The notes under the pieces are model-generated. The model searched no databases. It saw only the letters and a program-made list of their open reading frames with translations, and was not told where the DNA came from. Positions 32,701-35,124 of a DNA stretch of 35,124 nt are shown here, in pieces; within the stretch, counting starts at the first letter, position 1, and each line of letters opens with the position of its first letter. A program made the position numbers and the translations under genes. The stretch lies in the NCBI RefSeq assembly GCF_013823965.1, contig NZ_PNNA01000075.1:1-35124 (forward strand), read 5' to 3'. The DNA comes from Flavobacterium sp. (GTDB taxonomy: Bacteria; Bacteroidota; Bacteroidia; Flavobacteriales; Flavobacteriaceae).

Positions 32701-35124
32701 TTTAAATCAGCTGATTTAGTGTTGTCATACGCATTAAGATTTACTGTTCTTTCTCCACACTCTGCATTGGTGTATCCCTGTGCTTGTCCAGCATAAGCAT
32801 AATTTACTTTTACAGTGGCTAGAGCAGTTCCATCTGGATCGTAGGCTCTACAACCGTTAATTAGATTTGTTGCTCCATATTGGTGAACACCCGGAGCAGA
32901 TGGAATAAAAGTATAAGCAACTTCTAATTTGCCTTGTATAATATATTCACCTGGATCGCCAAGTCCATCGGTCCATTCGATAATATCACTGTAAGGTCTA
33001 ACAGGAATGGTAATATTGTCTATAGCCCAAGCACTTTCGTCTGTCGTTCCAAAAAAGGTCCATTTTACCCTTACATTATCATTTCCAATATAATCAGATA
33101 TGTCAAAAGAGGAATTGTCGTTTGCGAACATATAAGAATTAGCAGTTGAAGGTGGATGATTTTGCCAGTCCCATGTAAGTGGCGGGTTTGTTCCTATTAA
33201 TTCTTGTAAAGTGATAGTATAAGTGGCTCCACCATCTAATGACAACTCTAATTTGGCATAATCTCCAGCATGTAGATTAAAAGCTTGGTCAAAGTTAACT
33301 GAAGCAGTTTGTAGTCCTACAAGGCTAAATATTGGTGTTTCCAGAGTTGTTGGGCCTACGCCAAACCTGGAAATGTAATCTGCACTATTGTAATTCCCGT
33401 GTGCCATTCCAAATTTCTTGCCTTGTGCTCCATTGTCATATTTTATTACATAGAGTGTGCCTACGTTTTTATCATCATTGGTTCCTGTCCAGTTGTTGAC
33501 TTTTGTGTTATTTGCTGCTGCCGTCCAAGCCGTTCCTGCCACTACATCGTCAATTTTCCATTGTGTAGGATCCCATTTGTCAGGGAATTGTCCTTCATTG
33601 AAATCACCTCCATCCCCTATTGCCACTGTTGAAGAATATCCGCTGCGAGCTATCAGTGAAACAGTTTCATTTAGACAAATGTTAAAATCTGTTTGGTCTA
33701 AAATAGGAGGAACATCAGGAGGAATTGCATGTACATTTAGCATATTCGAATATTTTGTACAATTTCCTACTTGTACCAGCACTCTAAATAAAGTGGATTT
33801 GGTGTTGTCATAATCAAAAATAATATTATACGAATTAGTGGTATTTGGAACTACACTCCATGACGCGTTTCCTGCTTCAAATTTTTCCCAACGAACGATT
33901 GTGCCTATTTCTCCAGACAAATTTATTGTGATGGGGTTTATTTTATCAGGACATGAAGTGATGGCAATATTATCACTGGGAACAGCTGCAGGAATCAAAT
34001 CAGAAAGATAACCTAATAGAGTTCCTCCCGAAATTGGAGGAGCTGTTAACGTGATATTTTGGGTTTGGGTTGTTGTATTTCCATTTCCGTCATTATATGT
34101 CCAAGTAATTACAGTTGTACCTATTGTTGTTATTGGGAAAGGAGTCGTTGTTGTGCCAGTTATGAGTCCTTTGCAATTATCATTTGCAGTAGGCGGAGTT
34201 AACGTCTCTACACTGCAATTTGTAACTGGTATTAAAGGCAAACTAGCTATGCTTGGCACAGGAGCAATGGTGTCATCTATAACTACATTTTGAGTTACAA
34301 TGGTTTCGTTATTGCTACTGTCCTTAAATGACCAAATTATTGAGCCATTTCCTTGTTCGTTAAAAGTCCTGCTATCACTAGTTGTAGCGGTTACCGAGCC
34401 ATCACAATTGTCTGTTGCCACAGGGAAAGGAACTGTTATGCCACATTGGGCATTTATTGTAGACAGAGTAGGGGCAACTGGTTTTACATTATCGGTCACG
34501 GTCACGGTCTTTGTTCCCGTAAAAGTATTTGCTGGTGTTGCTCCATCAGTTACGGTATAAGTGATTGTTGTTACTCCTTTGTTGAAAGTATGAATTCCCA
34601 CTTGGCCTGTTGTTAAAGCTTTTACGGTGGCGCCACTCAATGTATAAGCAATCGATGAACCAGAACAATTATCTGTAAAACTTGCATCTATTATCGCAAC
34701 TGAAGCAGTGCAAGTTCCAATGGTGGTATTGGCAGACTGATTTGAGCCTTGCGCCAAGGTCGGATTAGTGGTGTCTTTAACGATTATTGTAAAAGAAGCG
34801 GCTGCCGAATTTCCAGCTGCATCAAAAACAGTATAAGCAATTGTTGTAGTCCCCAAATTGAAAGTATATGCGCCAAGATTATTTATTCCAGTATTTGGTG
34901 ATGAAGCAACTGTAGCACCGGTCATTGTCCAAATTAATTTTGTAACGGCGCAGTTGTCAGTTGTTATTGGAGCACCAGAAACGACGCCTGTAGCTGTACA
35001 TGCAATATTAGTACCTGCTGTGACATTGTTTGGAGCTGTAATGGTTGGAATTTCATCATCCGTAACGGTCACGTTTTGGGTGCAAGTAGTTATGTTATTT
35101 GCAGCATCTTTGACGGTCCAAGTT
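29703..35124 (-). CDS. Giant multidomain T9SS-secreted protein with HYR repeats and LamG domain (5' end outside window)
   Basis: The frame is open to the window edge, so the GTG at 35072 is not the true start; about 1,806 residues are seen (numbering from that GTG). Order: about four HYR-type Ig-like modules (1-345; recurring TVTD, DNC and TVTWTY-type strands), a MAM-like beta region near 500-690 with VNFDQAFNL and SAWAIDNITIP, and a LamG/concanavalin domain (about 868-1045; DFDGVNDYI, FSIEVWVKP, WYHIAVTY, MDELRIWNVGLS). A long Bacteroidota-specific region follows (about 1050-1700, including YWSSPVS), then a T9SS C-terminal signal (about 1715-1789: SLFNMLGQAI, then GIYIVKVKTSKG and KKIIVN). 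It is probably a surface-exposed or secreted adhesin-like protein. The ligand is unknown. Confidence 0.93.
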   Translation of the reverse strand, partial: TWTVKDAANNITTCTQNVTVTDDEIPTITAPNNVTAGTNIACTATGVVSGAPITTDNCAVTKLIWTMTGATVASSPNTGINNLGAYTFNLGTTTIAYTVFDAAGNSAAASFTIIVKDTTNPTLAQGSNQSANTTIGTCTASVAIIDASFTDNCSGSSIAYTLSGATVKALTTGQVGIHTFNKGVTTITYTVTDGATPANTFTGTKTVTVTDNVKPVAPTLSTINAQCGITVPFPVATDNCDGSVTATTSDSRTFNEQGNGSIIWSFKDSSNNETIVTQNVVIDDTIAPVPSIASLPLIPVTNCSVETLTPPTANDNCKGLITGTTTTPFPITTIGTTVITWTYNDGNGNTTTQTQNITLTAPPISGGTLLGYLSDLIPAAVPSDNIAITSCPDKINPITINLSGEIGTIVRWEKFEAGNASWSVVPNTTNSYNIIFDYDNTKSTLFRVLVQVGNCTKYSNMLNVHAIPPDVPPILDQTDFNICLNETVSLIARSGYSSTVAIGDGGDFNEGQFPDKWDPTQWKIDDVVAGTAWTAAANNTKVNNWTGTNDDKNVGTLYVIKYDNGAQGKKFGMAHGNYNSADYISRFGVGPTTLETPIFSLVGLQTASVNFDQAFNLHAGDYAKLELSLDGGATYTITLQELIGTNPPLTWDWQNHPPSTANSYMFANDNSSFDISDYIGNDNVRVKWTFFGTTDESAWAIDNITIPVRPYSDIIEWTDGLGDPGEYIIQGKLEVAYTFIPSAPGVHQYGATNLINGCRAYDPDGTALATVKVNYAYAGQAQGYTNAECGERTVNLNAYDNTKSADLNKANGAYPLALNDFSDDPGTGATGTWSVVTASNACGTYSFSDTKSPTSTFSGDEGDYTLRWKLDVSGCFSDVQVTLKSCKVIDFDGVNDYIAFKNNYKFRDSNDNPTPFSIEVWVKPDPQPASPPSTIQTIISKRNANNLVDGYDLRLVGNTLSFNWNNGSKMTSPFLLTTSRWYHIAVTYTGSIYRLYVDGIEVINAAGSAPISNNFACIAGAMDQTGNTPNKPVNHFSGWMDELRIWNVGLSPDHVRQMMNQQITNNGTAVRGEIIPIDIKGPDANSDGIDDQPISWSNLNGYYRMDFINCGYLKPFGGKGVDGQLRNITSSQEETAPLPYVSIRDGNWMDRGTGTTPWKYSDSVWDYPNSTGYNGTPIDWNIVQTAHNISSGNKDITVLGLISTAGKLTIADPTITVPIEKNDGQSLWITHYLKLNGNIDLVGESQLLEKRYGAYNASDQFITTQFSESVLDATSTGFIKRDQQGKKNSFNYNYWSSPVSTIQGSVNNMPYTIKNIIKDGTNSAAPKTINFGTAFDFADTPISDPIKITDRWIWSYNSTIIGGDEWANYYQWYHVTSNGTLKVGEAYTMKGTGGTAPLTDAQNYSFIGKPNSGTITLNLTKDNSYLIGNPYPSALDADEFIKDNLKDCSGCRASVNSFSGALYFWDHFGVTDNHYLAEYEGGYATYTLMGGVAAINNSPLNSNDGANGSKIPKRYIPVGQGFFIDGYIDTEVSGPQIPIAVQGGPILFKNNQRAFVRERESSSIFMKKRPTAKTNTILKPKIRLGYDSSIGAHRQLLVGTDPNTTTLYDIGYDAPMYDTNENDMYWEINDSQFVIQGVPDFNADRIIPLGIVVANEGEITIKIDELENISSSTKIYLHDNLTDTYHDLQNSDFKITLAVGTYNKRFSLKFENKTQTLDVVEKDLNDGIIILFSNNYKTLIIKNNIADSTVNTVSLFNMLGQAISNWDVEDKEQTNIQIPIKNISSGIYIVKVKTSKGESSKKIIVN

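Noticed and set aside
34051..34616. Several plus-strand open frames opposite the HYR repeats
   Set aside because: They are antisense to a clearly coding, repeat-rich frame. Their Val/Thr-rich composition mirrors the Thr/Asn-rich sense strand, and no start context or domain is seen.

Overview
The window is a stretch of ordinary chromosomal core genome from a member of the Bacteroidota, most likely Flavobacterium or a close relative. Evidence for this is the low GC content, intergenic elements resembling the Bacteroidota sigma-A promoter (TTG, 17-23 nt, TAnnTTTG), GTG and TTG starts without clear Shine-Dalgarno sites, a giant secreted protein with a type IX secretion (T9SS) C-terminal signal, and family-level resemblance of nearly every protein to flavobacterial homologues. 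I see no phage, transposon, CRISPR array, tRNA or rRNA.

Layout. 1-3450 (+): the 3' end of acnB followed by a mitochondrial-type aconitase, i.e. two structurally different aconitases side by side. 3519-4874 (-): exported carboxypeptidase-regulatory/Kelch protein. 5145-6608 (+): LysM-NlpC/P60 wall hydrolase. 6886-8295 (+): APC amino-acid permease. 8478-9161 (-): exported unknown. 9295-11073: alanine dehydrogenase divergent from an Lrp/AsnC regulator, with a perfect palindrome between them. 11147-12595 (-): long-form GAPDH. 12749-14146 (-): HtrA/DegP protease. 14284-17586 (+): an apparent operon of dapF, GNAT acetyltransferase, mltG and a DUF2279 membrane protein. 17685-18320 (+): lysozyme-like exported protein. 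18396-18926 (-): exported PepSY-like protein, then a 434-bp non-coding gap. 19361-22067 (-): dnaA, LMW phosphotyrosine phosphatase and an RsmI-like methyltransferase. 22252-22656 (+): thioesterase. 22706-24971 (-): ribD, HAD hydrolase, YigZ. 25076-26428 (+): GNAT and prmC. 26464-27705 (-): MacB/FtsX-type permease. 27887-29257 (+): hisS. 29324-29563 (-): small Cys-rich exported protein. 29703 to the window end (-): the C-terminal 1800 or so residues of a multidomain T9SS cargo protein.

Functional themes are central metabolism (aconitases, GAPDH, alanine dehydrogenase, riboflavin synthesis), peptidoglycan precursor supply and remodelling (dapF, mltG, NlpC/P60, lysozyme-like), envelope quality control (HtrA), and replication/translation housekeeping (dnaA, prmC, hisS).

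I did not find a convincing undescribed multi-gene system. The most useful leads are small: an 8-bp tandem repeat inside prmC that could cause frame switching, inverted-repeat operators at ald/lrp and at the GAPDH promoter, a DnaA box overlapping the probable dnaA promoter, a possibly near-leaderless ribD, and the Cys-rich mini-protein. All functional statements are from reading the sequence and family knowledge; no search was run.
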